Assembly (NCBI GenBank): GCA_022706885.1
Contig: JAKJBR010000014.1
Coordinates: forward strand, 1 to 33,600
Source of the DNA: DUPQ01 sp022706885
Lineage (GTDB): Bacteria; Bacillota; Clostridia; DUPQ01
Reading direction: 5' to 3'
DNA length: 33,600 nucleotides
The position numbers and the translations under genes are program-made. Shown in pieces: positions 1-7,720 of the stretch; the stretch's first letter is position 1, and each line of letters begins with the position of its first letter. The notes beneath the pieces are model-generated. The model had not been told where the DNA came from and searched no databases. It worked only from the letters and a program-made list of their open reading frames with translations.

Positions 1-425
1 GTACAACCGATGAACAGATAAAGAGAGCGGAAGAAATTGAAGCCGCAATTAAAGAAAAAGGCTATGAAGTATTGAAAATTTCCGCCGCCACAAATAAAGG
101 AACCGATATATTGGTAAAAAGATGTGCTGAATTACTCAGTAAACTGCCCGATACGGTTATCATGCCGGAAGCGGAGGAATATGCGGTATATGAACATGAA
201 GAAGACGAGCGTTTCACCGTTCGTAAAGAAGGGAACATATACTATGTAGAAGGCGCTTGGGCAACCAAGCTTGTAAACTCCATCAATATTTACAATACCG
301 AATCCTTGAGATATTTCCAAAGACAATTAAGAGAAAAGAATGTAATTGAAGAATTGGAAAAGGCGGGTATACAGGAAGAAGATTTAGTGGTAATAGATGA
401 TTTTGAATTCGAATATTTCAGATAA
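1..425 (+). CDS. obg: GTPase Obg, C-terminal part (5' truncated by window)
   Basis: This is the end of the ribosome-associated GTPase Obg (CgtA/ObgE), which acts in late 50S subunit assembly and stress control. The reading frame is open from base 3, so the gene begins upstream of the window. What remains is the last stretch of the G domain with the G5-like KISAAT motif (about 72-92), followed by the C-terminal OCT domain. That domain contains the family hallmarks SLRYFQRQLR and a terminal segment of the DFEFEY type. An internal TTG at 72 could be mistaken for a start but lies inside the G domain. yhbY follows after 11 nt, the usual Obg-YhbY arrangement in Firmicutes, which supports a shared ribosome-biogenesis operon. 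Confidence 0.93.
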   Translation, partial: TTDEQIKRAEEIEAAIKEKGYEVLKISAATNKGTDILVKRCAELLSKLPDTVIMPEAEEYAVYEHEEDERFTVRKEGNIYYVEGAWATKLVNSINIYNTESLRYFQRQLREKNVIEELEKAGIQEEDLVVIDDFEFEYFR

Positions 426-436
426 GGGGTATATAT

Positions 437-730
437 ATGATAACAAGTAAGCAAAGAGCATATTTAAAAGGACTGGCACAGAAAATACAACCGATTATAC
501 AACTGGGTAAAGACGGAATAAGCGAAAACACTCTTATTATGTATGAAGAGGCTTTAGAGGCTCGTGAACTTGTAAAGACAACTGTGCTGAAAAGCTGTGA
601 GTATGAGCCTTTGCAGGTTGCAAACGATATAGCCGAGGCAATAGGTGCCGAAGTTGTGCAGGTAATAGGTAATAAGTTCGTATTGTATAAGCAATCAAGA
701 GAAAAGAAGTGTATTAATCTGGATTTATAA
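437..730 (+). CDS. yhbY: YhbY/CRM-domain RNA-binding ribosome assembly protein
   Basis: This 97-residue protein consists almost entirely of one CRS1/YhbY (CRM) domain. It starts with the typical TSKQRAYLKGLA helix and carries a GKDG loop near residues 24-27, matching the GxxG RNA-binding loop of the family. YhbY proteins associate with pre-50S ribosomal particles. A GGGG run about 7 nt before the ATG serves as the ribosome binding site. The gene is directly downstream of obg and is followed by a hairpin terminator, so it is the last gene of that operon. In many Firmicutes nadD comes next; here a toxin-antitoxin pair is found instead. Confidence 0.93.
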   Translation: MITSKQRAYLKGLAQKIQPIIQLGKDGISENTLIMYEEALEARELVKTTVLKSCEYEPLQVANDIAEAIGAEVVQVIGNKFVLYKQSREKKCINLDL

Positions 731-800
731 AGACCATTTTAAGAAAGTACATCTTTGTATCTGGAATAATACTTAATAAATATGGTAAATACAGTAATTA

Positions 801-830
801 AGAGAAGAATTAAAGTTTCTTCTTTTTTTA
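801..830 (+). terminator. Rho-independent terminator after yhbY
   Basis: The arms AGAAGAA (803-809) and TTCTTCT (817-823) pair perfectly around a 7-nt loop and run into a stretch of seven T (823-829). It lies about 70 nt after the yhbY stop and separates the obg-yhbY operon from the AbiE pair. Confidence 0.75.
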
Positions 831-831
831 T

Positions 832-859
832 TTGATATTAGATAAAAATATGTTATACT
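832..859 (+). promoter_or_regulatory. Promoter of the abiE pair
   Basis: A -35 TTGATA (832-837) and a -10 TATACT (854-859) are separated by 16 nt. They lie just after the yhbY terminator and about 60 nt before the abiEi start, so the pair has its own promoter. Confidence 0.6.
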
Positions 860-869
860 ACTAAAAGTA

Positions 870-892
870 ACACACATAGCATATAAGTGTGT
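870..892 (+). promoter_or_regulatory. 23-bp inverted repeat, candidate AbiEi operator
   Basis: ACACAC (870-875) and GTGTGT (887-892) form a 23-bp inverted repeat just downstream of the -10 box. AbiEi antitoxins of characterised systems repress their own promoter by binding 23-bp inverted repeats, so the size and position fit an autoregulatory operator. The half sites are short and simple in sequence, so this is an inference. Confidence 0.45.
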
Positions 893-920
893 ATCAAATA
901 GAAATTGGAGGGTTGCTATA

Positions 921-1526
921 TTGAGTTCAAAAGAGATAGTAACATATGCCATAGAAAAGAATAACGGAATTGCAAAAGTATCGGATATGGTTAATGACGG
1001 TGCATCAAGACAGGATATTAAAAAGTTGTATGCTGACGGATATATTCAAAGAGTAAGTCAGGGATATTATCAGTTGACTTCTAATACTTATTTGCCTGAT
1101 GAGCAAATTATTGCTTCAACTATACCAAAATCGGTTGTTTGTCTTGAATCGGCATTGTTCTACTACGGATATAGCGATTTTACTCCAAGAAAAATAGCGA
1201 TAACTATTCCTCGTTCATCATCAAGAAGAGCAATAAAAGCTACGGATATTCCCTTGCTGGTGTATTATGTTTCAGATGAGATATATGATATTGGCAAAAC
1301 AACAGTTACTGATAACGGAGTAACCTTTTCTATTTATGATCGTGAAAGAACTATTTGTGATATATTCAAGCATAGAAATAAAATAGACAGAGAAACTTTT
1401 AATAAAGCAGTCAATGCCTATGCAAAGGACGAAGATAAAGATTTGCATAAACTTTCTGAATATGCAAAAAGATTGCGTGTTTATAAAAAGGTTACTGAAA
1501 TAATGGAGGTATTGCTGAATGGGTGA
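921..1526 (+). CDS. abiEi: AbiEi-type antitoxin (type IV toxin-antitoxin)
   Basis: This 201-residue protein is the antitoxin half of an AbiE system, known for phage abortive infection and plasmid stabilisation. Its N-terminus reads as a winged helix (about 1-60, with GIAKVSDMVNDGASRQDIKKL and the segment RVSQGYYQL). This is the AbiEi_4 DNA-binding domain, followed by the C-terminal antitoxin domain containing TIPRSSSRR and SIYDRERTICDIF motifs. Start: TTG at 921, preceded by GGAGGG at 907-912; no in-frame ATG is as well placed. The stop overlaps the start of the toxin gene by 8 nt, the usual coupling for this pair. It likely represses its own promoter. The pair probably arrived by transfer, because it splits the usual obg-yhbY-nadD order. 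Confidence 0.88.
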   Translation: MSSKEIVTYAIEKNNGIAKVSDMVNDGASRQDIKKLYADGYIQRVSQGYYQLTSNTYLPDEQIIASTIPKSVVCLESALFYYGYSDFTPRKIAITIPRSSSRRAIKATDIPLLVYYVSDEIYDIGKTTVTDNGVTFSIYDRERTICDIFKHRNKIDRETFNKAVNAYAKDEDKDLHKLSEYAKRLRVYKKVTEIMEVLLNG

Positions 1527-2415
1527 TATCGCTGCTTCAGTGCTTGCAAGACTAAAAAATACAGCAAAAGCAACCGGGCGTAGTAATCAGCTCTGTTTGC
1601 AACTTTTCTGTCAAGAAGAATTTTTGCGTAGATTACAAAAATCAAAATATTCAGAAAATTTTATCCTAAAAGGAGGTTATTATATATATGCAATTACGGA
1701 CTTTGACAGTAGAGTAACATTTGATGTTGACTTTCTCGCTAACCGAATACCGAACACACCTGAACATATAAAGGTTATTTTAGAAGATATTATTTCAATA
1801 TCAGGTGAAAATGATTTTATAATCTTTGAAGTAAGAGATGTTAACAGAATCGGAATTGATAATAAATATACCGGTGTCAGGGCTAATATCATTACTTATA
1901 TAAAAAAAACTCGTACTCCGTTTGTGATTGATATAGGTATAGGTGATGTTATTGTGCCGAAGCAGGAAAAAAGAACAATTCCTACGCAGATAGGTGGTTT
2001 TGATTCGCCGATAGTAAATACATATTCTATTGAGACTACAATCGCTGAAAAAATTGATGCTATTTTAAAACTAATGGGTACTACCAGCAGAATGAAAGAT
2101 TATTACGATATTTGTTACATTGCGAATAAATTTGACTTTGACGGTAAACTACTATCCGAAGCATTAAGAAGAACATTTGAAAAGCGATGTCATATCTATA
2201 CAATTGAACAATTTATGAAAGTTATGGATTTTGCAGAAGATATATCTATGCAAATAAAATGGAAAGCTTTTGTACGAAAGACTAATATAAAATTTGACGA
2301 TTTCGGGATAGTACTTCAGACTATAAAAGGTTTTCTTGAAAAGCCGTTTACAGCAACAATAGAAAATAAGCATTTCACAGAGAAATGGTCTTCCGTTAAT
2401 AGTAAATGGACTTAA
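1519..2415 (+). CDS. abiEii: AbiEii-type nucleotidyltransferase toxin
   Basis: This 298-residue protein is the toxin half of the AbiE pair, a DUF1814/AbiEii nucleotidyltransferase. Motif I is visible as K51-G52-G53 followed by the D69-V-D71 metal-binding pair. E177-K178 and K193-D194-Y-Y-D197 match the downstream conserved motifs of the family, so the active site looks intact. AbiEii toxins transfer nucleotides and cause reversible growth arrest; related MenT toxins modify tRNA acceptor ends, but the target here is not known. Translation is coupled to abiEi by an 8-nt overlap. No convincing terminator follows on this strand. The next gene is a tRNA on the opposite strand. Confidence 0.9.
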   Translation: MGDIAASVLARLKNTAKATGRSNQLCLQLFCQEEFLRRLQKSKYSENFILKGGYYIYAITDFDSRVTFDVDFLANRIPNTPEHIKVILEDIISISGENDFIIFEVRDVNRIGIDNKYTGVRANIITYIKKTRTPFVIDIGIGDVIVPKQEKRTIPTQIGGFDSPIVNTYSIETTIAEKIDAILKLMGTTSRMKDYYDICYIANKFDFDGKLLSEALRRTFEKRCHIYTIEQFMKVMDFAEDISMQIKWKAFVRKTNIKFDDFGIVLQTIKGFLEKPFTATIENKHFTEKWSSVNSKWT

Positions 2416-2485
2416 ACTTATCAATTTAGCAGTTTAATTAAAAATGAGCATTTAGGATTATTAAATTACATGTTGGATTTCATAG

Positions 2486-2516
2486 AAAAAGGCTCTGACC
2501 AATACAGTCAAAGCCT
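2486..2516 (-). terminator. Terminator of tRNA-Thr
   Basis: Read on the minus strand, AGGCTTTGAC and GTCAGAGCCT (2507-2516 and 2490-2499) pair over 10 bp with one G-U, followed by five T. It lies about 20 nt after the tRNA 3' end and is oriented only for minus-strand transcription. Confidence 0.85.
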
Positions 2517-2537
2517 ACTTCCGTGCTTTAAGTTTTT

Positions 2538-2613
2538 TGGAGCTGGTGGCCGGATTTGAACCGGCGACCTGCTGATTACGAATCAGCTGCTCTGCCAGCT
2601 GAGCCACACCAGC
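2538..2613 (-). tRNA. tRNA-Thr (anticodon CGU)
   Basis: A 76-nt minus-strand cloverleaf. The acceptor stem GCTGGTG pairs with CACCAGC, the D stem is GCTC/GAGC, and the anticodon stem GCTGA/TCAGC encloses loop TTCGTAA with anticodon CGT, which reads ACG. The T stem is GCCGG/CCGGC with loop TTCAAAT. The CCA end is encoded (2538-2540). A strong promoter and a terminator flank it, so it is an independent unit. Confidence 0.97.
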
Positions 2614-2633
2614 AAAAGAACTTTGCGTTTCAA

Positions 2634-2662
2634 AATATACCGTAAACCGAACTTGTTGTCAA
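2634..2662 (-). promoter_or_regulatory. Promoter of tRNA-Thr
   Basis: On the minus strand a perfect -35 TTGACA (2657-2662) and a -10 TATATT (2634-2639) are 17 nt apart, placing the start close upstream of the tRNA 5' end at 2613. Confidence 0.85.
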
Positions 2663-2722
2663 TTATAAAAGATAGTATCAGCCCCGATGATGTGATATTA
2701 TTATCATTGGAAGGTGATACAT

Positions 2723-3646
2723 ATGGAAAACGGATATATTGTGATTATCGGAGGCATAAATGCCGATATTACTGGAAAAGCCGTTAAGGATGTCGTAAGG
2801 AATGAATCAAATATAGGGAAGGTTACATTAACTTCCGGAGGGGTTGCCCGGAACATATGCGAAAATCTGGTTCGTTTGGGTGTTTCCTGTGAGTTCATAA
2901 CTACCTTTTCCGATGACCATCTGGCCGATATGTTGAAGACTTCCTGTGCTGAATTGGGTATTTCCACTAAATATTCCTATGAAACGAAGGAATATTCTAC
3001 CGGTACATATCTTTCATTGGAGGATCATACAGGTGAAATGGTGGCCGCAGTATGCGATTTATCCGCAATAATGAATATGCCGTTATCACATATAGATAAG
3101 TGTAATGAGGTTATTGTCAATGCAACTTGTATTGTTATTGACTGTAATCTTTCCAAGCCTATGATTGAATACATTGCAGATAAATATAGAGATAAGATAA
3201 TAATAGCCGAGGCGGTTTCTTCCGCAAAGGTTATTAAACTGAAAAAGTGTCTTTCAGGTATACATACCGTTAAACTTAACAGGCAGGAGTTTTCCGCTCT
3301 ATACGGCGTGGAATATACTGTTGAAAACGGGAAGAGAATGTCTAAAAAGTATAAAAACAGGATTTTTGTAACAGAAGGAGCAGACGGCAGTACCGGTTAC
3401 GAGAATGATCAAGTTGTTCATGTAGATGCAATTGATGTAAAAAAAATTGTTTCGGTGAACGGTGCCGGCGATTCTTATGCAGCCGGATTGGCGTACGGAA
3501 TTAAAAAAGGTTATGATACTTTGCACTGTATGAGGCTTGGAAGCATAATGAGCTTTATTACTTTATCCAGTCCCGGTGCGGTAAGTAAGGATATAACGGA
3601 GAGAAAAATATTAAAAATGTTAAAGGAAACGGGAAAAAATGATTAG
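2723..3646 (+). CDS. psuK: PfkB-family sugar kinase, probable pseudouridine kinase
   Basis: This is a ribokinase/PfkB-family kinase of about 307 residues, probably phosphorylating pseudouridine to pseudouridine 5'-phosphate. Family signs are the N-terminal GGINADITGKAV strand, the glycine-rich GGVARNICENLVRLG segment, and the C-terminal PfkB signature NGAGDSYAAGLAYG containing the catalytic Asp. The substrate is assigned from context, since psuG (the glycosidase using the product) overlaps its 3' end by 8 nt. Start: ATG at 2723, 8 nt after GGAAGG; a GTG at 2714 in the same frame lies inside that ribosome binding site and is less likely. A weak TTGTTG-17-TATCAG promoter (2653-2681) may drive the operon, back to back with the tRNA-Thr promoter. 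Confidence 0.85.
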   Translation: MENGYIVIIGGINADITGKAVKDVVRNESNIGKVTLTSGGVARNICENLVRLGVSCEFITTFSDDHLADMLKTSCAELGISTKYSYETKEYSTGTYLSLEDHTGEMVAAVCDLSAIMNMPLSHIDKCNEVIVNATCIVIDCNLSKPMIEYIADKYRDKIIIAEAVSSAKVIKLKKCLSGIHTVKLNRQEFSALYGVEYTVENGKRMSKKYKNRIFVTEGADGSTGYENDQVVHVDAIDVKKIVSVNGAGDSYAAGLAYGIKKGYDTLHCMRLGSIMSFITLSSPGAVSKDITERKILKMLKETGKND

Positions 3647-4547
3647 TTATATTGATTATTCCGAAGAAGTGAAAAAAGCGAAAAAAGAAGGACAACCCGT
3701 AGTGGCATTGGAATCCACAATAATAAGTCACGGTATGCCGTATCCGAAAAATGTTGAAACGGCACTGATGTGTGAAGACATTATACGTAAGAATAATGCC
3801 GTTCCCGCTACAATAGCGGTTATTGACGGCAGACTTAAAGCGGGATTAAGTCATGATGAGATTGAGTATCTGGCAAAAGCAAAAGGCATATTAAAGATGT
3901 CCAGAAGAGATTTACCGGCTGTTGTGGCACAGAAACAGGACGGTGCCGCTACCGTGGCCGCAACAATGATAATAGCCGCGTTGGCAGGTATAAAGGTTTT
4001 TGCAACAGGAGGAATAGGCGGAGTGCACAGAGAGGCATCTCATACATTTGACATATCCGCGGACCTTCAGGAACTGGCCAAAACTTCGGTTGCCGTTGTA
4101 TGTGCGGGCGTAAAAAGTATTCTGGATATCGGACTTACACTGGAATATCTGGAAACAATGGGTGTACCGGTCTTAGGGTATCAGACCGATAAGTTTCCCG
4201 CTTTCTATACCGATGACAGCGGTTTCGGAGTGGATTATGTGGTAGACAATGCTGAACATGCCGCAGATATAATAAGGGCTAAATGGGGCTTAGGACTGCA
4301 AGGAGGGGTGGTTGTAGCCAATCCCATACCCAAACAGTATTCAATGGATAAGAAATATATCGATAATATTATTAAAGAGGCTTTAGAGGAAGCGGATAAG
4401 AGAGGAATTAAAGGTAAAAAGATAACGCCGTTCCTTTTAGATAAAATAAAAGAGCTGACTGCGGGTGAAAGTCTGGATGCAAATATAAAGCTGGTTTTGA
4501 ATAACTCGAATGTTGCGGCAAAGATAGCATATCAACTGTGTAAATGA
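3639..4547 (+). CDS. psuG: Pseudouridine-5'-phosphate glycosidase
   Basis: This 302-residue protein breaks the C-C glycosidic bond of pseudouridine 5'-phosphate, giving uracil and ribose 5-phosphate. It is full length and close to other PsuG proteins. The N-terminal block VVALESTIISHGMPYP carries E25, and CAGVKSILDIGLTLEYLE carries K159; these match the acid/base Glu and the Schiff-base Lys of the E. coli enzyme. ATGGIGGVHR is another family block. It overlaps psuK by 8 nt upstream and addB by 4 nt (ATGA) downstream, so translation of the four genes psuK-psuG-addB-addA is probably coupled. Confidence 0.95.
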   Translation: MISYIDYSEEVKKAKKEGQPVVALESTIISHGMPYPKNVETALMCEDIIRKNNAVPATIAVIDGRLKAGLSHDEIEYLAKAKGILKMSRRDLPAVVAQKQDGAATVAATMIIAALAGIKVFATGGIGGVHREASHTFDISADLQELAKTSVAVVCAGVKSILDIGLTLEYLETMGVPVLGYQTDKFPAFYTDDSGFGVDYVVDNAEHAADIIRAKWGLGLQGGVVVANPIPKQYSMDKKYIDNIIKEALEEADKRGIKGKKITPFLLDKIKELTAGESLDANIKLVLNNSNVAAKIAYQLCK

Positions 4548-7500
4548 GTTTACGAATATTATACGGACCGAAAAAAAAAGCTTTAACCAAAGCATTTATA
4601 AAAGAAATCAATCAGGCGATAGAAAAAGACCATAAATATCGCCTTATTGTAGTTGTTCCGGAACAGTTTTCATCGTACTATGAGGAGACGCTTGCATCCG
4701 ACAGAGGCTTTATGAAAGCCGAAGTGATGACTTTCAGCCGTCTGACGCAAAGACTGTTCGATTTGGAGTACATTGAAAGAGACAATACCGTAAACGATAC
4801 CGGAAAGACCATGTTATTATATTCTTTACTGAATAAAGAAGAACTGTCCCTGGATTATTATCAAAAATCCAGAAAATATCCCGGTTTTTCCGTTCTTGCG
4901 ATGCAGACCATAAAAGAGCTTAGGGCAAATAATATAAGTTATGAGGATATACTGCGTATAAGTGAGAACGGTGATTTTTCCTATGCGACAAAAACAAAAT
5001 TTGCCGAAATTGCCGCTATATATGAGTTTTACATGAGAAGTATGAAGGAGATGGGATTAGCGGACCAAACGGATTCTTATGATATGTTATGCGAGCATAT
5101 TAACAATACAACGACCTTTGACAACAGTATCATCTGGTTTGACAGGTTTTCATTTTTTTCCGCAAAAGAGTTTGATGTCATAAAAAGCCTTATGAATAAG
5201 GCCGAGAGAATAAACATCTCTTTATGCATAGATTACGGAATCAGCGGTCCTGACAGCGATATATTCACCATACCGTTATGCACCATGGACAAACTGAAAG
5301 AACAGGCAAAGCAACAGAGAACTACTTTTATAGAGGAGCGGGATAAGACATATACCGAAGAAACAGTGCAATCTCAGTCATTGGACTTTCTTTTTTCCAA
5401 TCTGTTTCGTTCAAGAAATGAAATAAGCAAAGGAGCAGTAAAGGATATTGAGATTTTTAAGGCATATGATATATACGAAGAAGCGGAATATGCGGCTATT
5501 AGGATAATGAATGCCGTGGAGAACAGAGGGATAAGATACAAGGATATTCTTTGCGTGGTATCGGATGTTTCTTCCTATGAAAGAATAATAAAAGCGGTTT
5601 TCGACCAATACGATATTCCTTTCTACATAAACTCCAAAAAGAGCATTGCGGATAACCCGTTAATAAAGTTCATTATTTCCATCTTGGATATTTACGTCTG
5701 GGATTATGACATAGACAGTACTTCGAGATTTATAAAAAACCTCTATTCGATAATTGATGAAGAGGATGCTCTTAAACTGGAGAACTACATCATAAAATGG
5801 GGTATTTCCGCTAAAAAAGCATGGCACAATGTCTGGGATTACGAGAACAATGCCTATGACGGCAGAATGAACAGATTAAGAGAGAAAATTGTTGATTCTC
5901 TGGACGCTTTTTTTAATAAAGTACGATACGGCTGTAAACCGGAAGAATTTGCACGCCATTTATACAATCTTATAGAAAACTTGCGTATTTATGAAAAGAC
6001 CGATGTAGAAGAAAACTATACCGAAAGTGACGGAGCGGAGCAGGCAAAACAGTGCTATGACTCTTTTATAGATATTTTAGACCAAATGGTTATTATGCCG
6101 GATGATGAAAAGAGAACCGTGGAATACTACATGAATATCTTAAAAACGGCGTTTATGGAAACTTCCGTTGGCATTACTCCCGTCACAAAAGATTGCGTTA
6201 TACTGACCAACGTAGCAAGAGCCGATATAAAAGATTACGATACCATGATTGTCTTGGGAGTTAATGAAGGACTGTTTCCCGGATTGAGCGACTCCAAGTC
6301 TTTATTCAATGATTCGGATATTGAAAGAATGAAGCAATACGGTTATGAGATATCAACCGATCCGTCACAGAATGCCGTCAAAGAGGAATATCAGATATAT
6401 GAACTTATGCAAAGTCCTACAAGAAAGATATATCTGTCCTATCATCTGCATGATTCCGAGGGCGGCGACAAGAATATGTCGGTCTGGCTGGCAAAGATTT
6501 CCGCTATATTCCCCAATATTGAAGTTTTAACCAGAGGGGATATACCGGAATACGAGTATGCACATAATATCAAAACGGCCTTTTCAATCCTGTTTAACGG
6601 TAATACTTCTTTAGGGGATGTTTGTAAAGATACCCGATTGGAAAAGTTACTGTATGTACCTTCCGACACCGCAAACATTACTCAATCGGAAATGTCCGGT
6701 ATGCTTTTCGGAGACACAATGAACTTAAGCGCCACAATGTTGGAGCGCTATGTGGCATGTCCGTACAGTTTTTTAATGGCATACGGGCTGAAATTTGATG
6801 AGCGGCCGGTGTTTGAATATTTTTCCGCCAATTTAGGCTCGTTAAAACACTCGATACTGTTTGATGCCATGAGCTTGATATGTGATGATAACATTGATTA
6901 TACATATGATGAAATATATGCAATCTGCGAGCAATCGGCGGAAAGGATAAGTAGGACAAATAATATTTATAAACGCGACTCGGTATTGGAATATGTAAAG
7001 AAGAGGGCGGTTCAACAAGCAGCGGATACCATTACAATTTCTTTGGATATTATGAAAAACGAGAAAATGAGACCGAAATATCTGGAGACCAAGTTTGACG
7101 AAAACGGCATAATCAAACCTCTTGTATTTAAAACGGGCAATGTTAATGTACGCATTACCGGTAAGGTGGACAGAATTGACACTGCAACGGGCGCAAATAA
7201 CGAGTACTTCAGAGTAATAGATTACAAAACATCGGATAACGATATAGCCTTGTACAGAATAAAAGAGGGGCTGGACATACAGCTTGCTCTATATGCTTAT
7301 GCTTACCATAAATCGGTAAAAGCGCAATTGGCAGGTATGTACTACATGACTATAGAACATAAATATGCCAAGGTGGAAAACAGTCAGGATAACTCCTTTG
7401 AAGATATCAATAAGGTGCTGCCGGGGTATTCCTTTGATGACCGGTCGGGTAGCTTATCCGAACTTATAGACAACAACACGATAAAGAAAAGTAAGGTACT

Positions 7501-7720
7501 GGACAGCGATTTACAGCAAAATATATTTCAAAGCGTAGAAAGCACCATAGTTACATCAGCCGATAATATAAACAACGGAAATTTTGCAGTTAAGCCTTTA
7601 ATGGATAAAAAAGTATCGGCATGTAAATACTGCCCCTACGGCATGTTGTGCGGTTTTGACAGTAAAAAAGACCGATACCGAAAGGTGGAAGCCAAGAAGG
7701 ATAATGAGATAATATGGTAA
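4544..7720 (+). CDS. addB: AddB subunit of the AddAB helicase-nuclease, degenerate Walker A
   Basis: This 1058-residue protein is the AddB (RexB-like) half of the RecBCD-type enzyme that resects double-strand breaks and recognises Chi. The N-terminus has the family block VVVPEQFSSYYEE and the motif VMTFSRLTQRLF. The C-terminal RecB-type nuclease domain shows VIDYKTSD and a QLALYAYA block. The Fe-S cluster cysteines are present: one in ACPYSFLM and the C-x2-C-x5-C set in ACKYCPYGMLCGF near residue 1030. The Walker A site, GxxxxGK[ST] in most relatives, reads G8-P-K-K-K-A13-L14-T15, lacking the second Gly and the Lys. ATP binding by AddB is therefore doubtful, but the enzyme can rely on AddA as motor. 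Starts at an ATGA overlap with psuG and overlaps addA by 7 nt. Confidence 0.93.
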   Translation: MSLRILYGPKKKALTKAFIKEINQAIEKDHKYRLIVVVPEQFSSYYEETLASDRGFMKAEVMTFSRLTQRLFDLEYIERDNTVNDTGKTMLLYSLLNKEELSLDYYQKSRKYPGFSVLAMQTIKELRANNISYEDILRISENGDFSYATKTKFAEIAAIYEFYMRSMKEMGLADQTDSYDMLCEHINNTTTFDNSIIWFDRFSFFSAKEFDVIKSLMNKAERINISLCIDYGISGPDSDIFTIPLCTMDKLKEQAKQQRTTFIEERDKTYTEETVQSQSLDFLFSNLFRSRNEISKGAVKDIEIFKAYDIYEEAEYAAIRIMNAVENRGIRYKDILCVVSDVSSYERIIKAVFDQYDIPFYINSKKSIADNPLIKFIISILDIYVWDYDIDSTSRFIKNLYSIIDEEDALKLENYIIKWGISAKKAWHNVWDYENNAYDGRMNRLREKIVDSLDAFFNKVRYGCKPEEFARHLYNLIENLRIYEKTDVEENYTESDGAEQAKQCYDSFIDILDQMVIMPDDEKRTVEYYMNILKTAFMETSVGITPVTKDCVILTNVARADIKDYDTMIVLGVNEGLFPGLSDSKSLFNDSDIERMKQYGYEISTDPSQNAVKEEYQIYELMQSPTRKIYLSYHLHDSEGGDKNMSVWLAKISAIFPNIEVLTRGDIPEYEYAHNIKTAFSILFNGNTSLGDVCKDTRLEKLLYVPSDTANITQSEMSGMLFGDTMNLSATMLERYVACPYSFLMAYGLKFDERPVFEYFSANLGSLKHSILFDAMSLICDDNIDYTYDEIYAICEQSAERISRTNNIYKRDSVLEYVKKRAVQQAADTITISLDIMKNEKMRPKYLETKFDENGIIKPLVFKTGNVNVRITGKVDRIDTATGANNEYFRVIDYKTSDNDIALYRIKEGLDIQLALYAYAYHKSVKAQLAGMYYMTIEHKYAKVENSQDNSFEDINKVLPGYSFDDRSGSLSELIDNNTIKKSKVLDSDLQQNIFQSVESTIVTSADNINNGNFAVKPLMDKKVSACKYCPYGMLCGFDSKKDRYRKVEAKKDNEIIW

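Noticed and set aside
2486..2516. Hairpin as terminator for abiEii on the plus strand
   Set aside because: On the plus strand the hairpin is not followed by a T-tract; the T-tract is on the minus side, where it serves tRNA-Thr.
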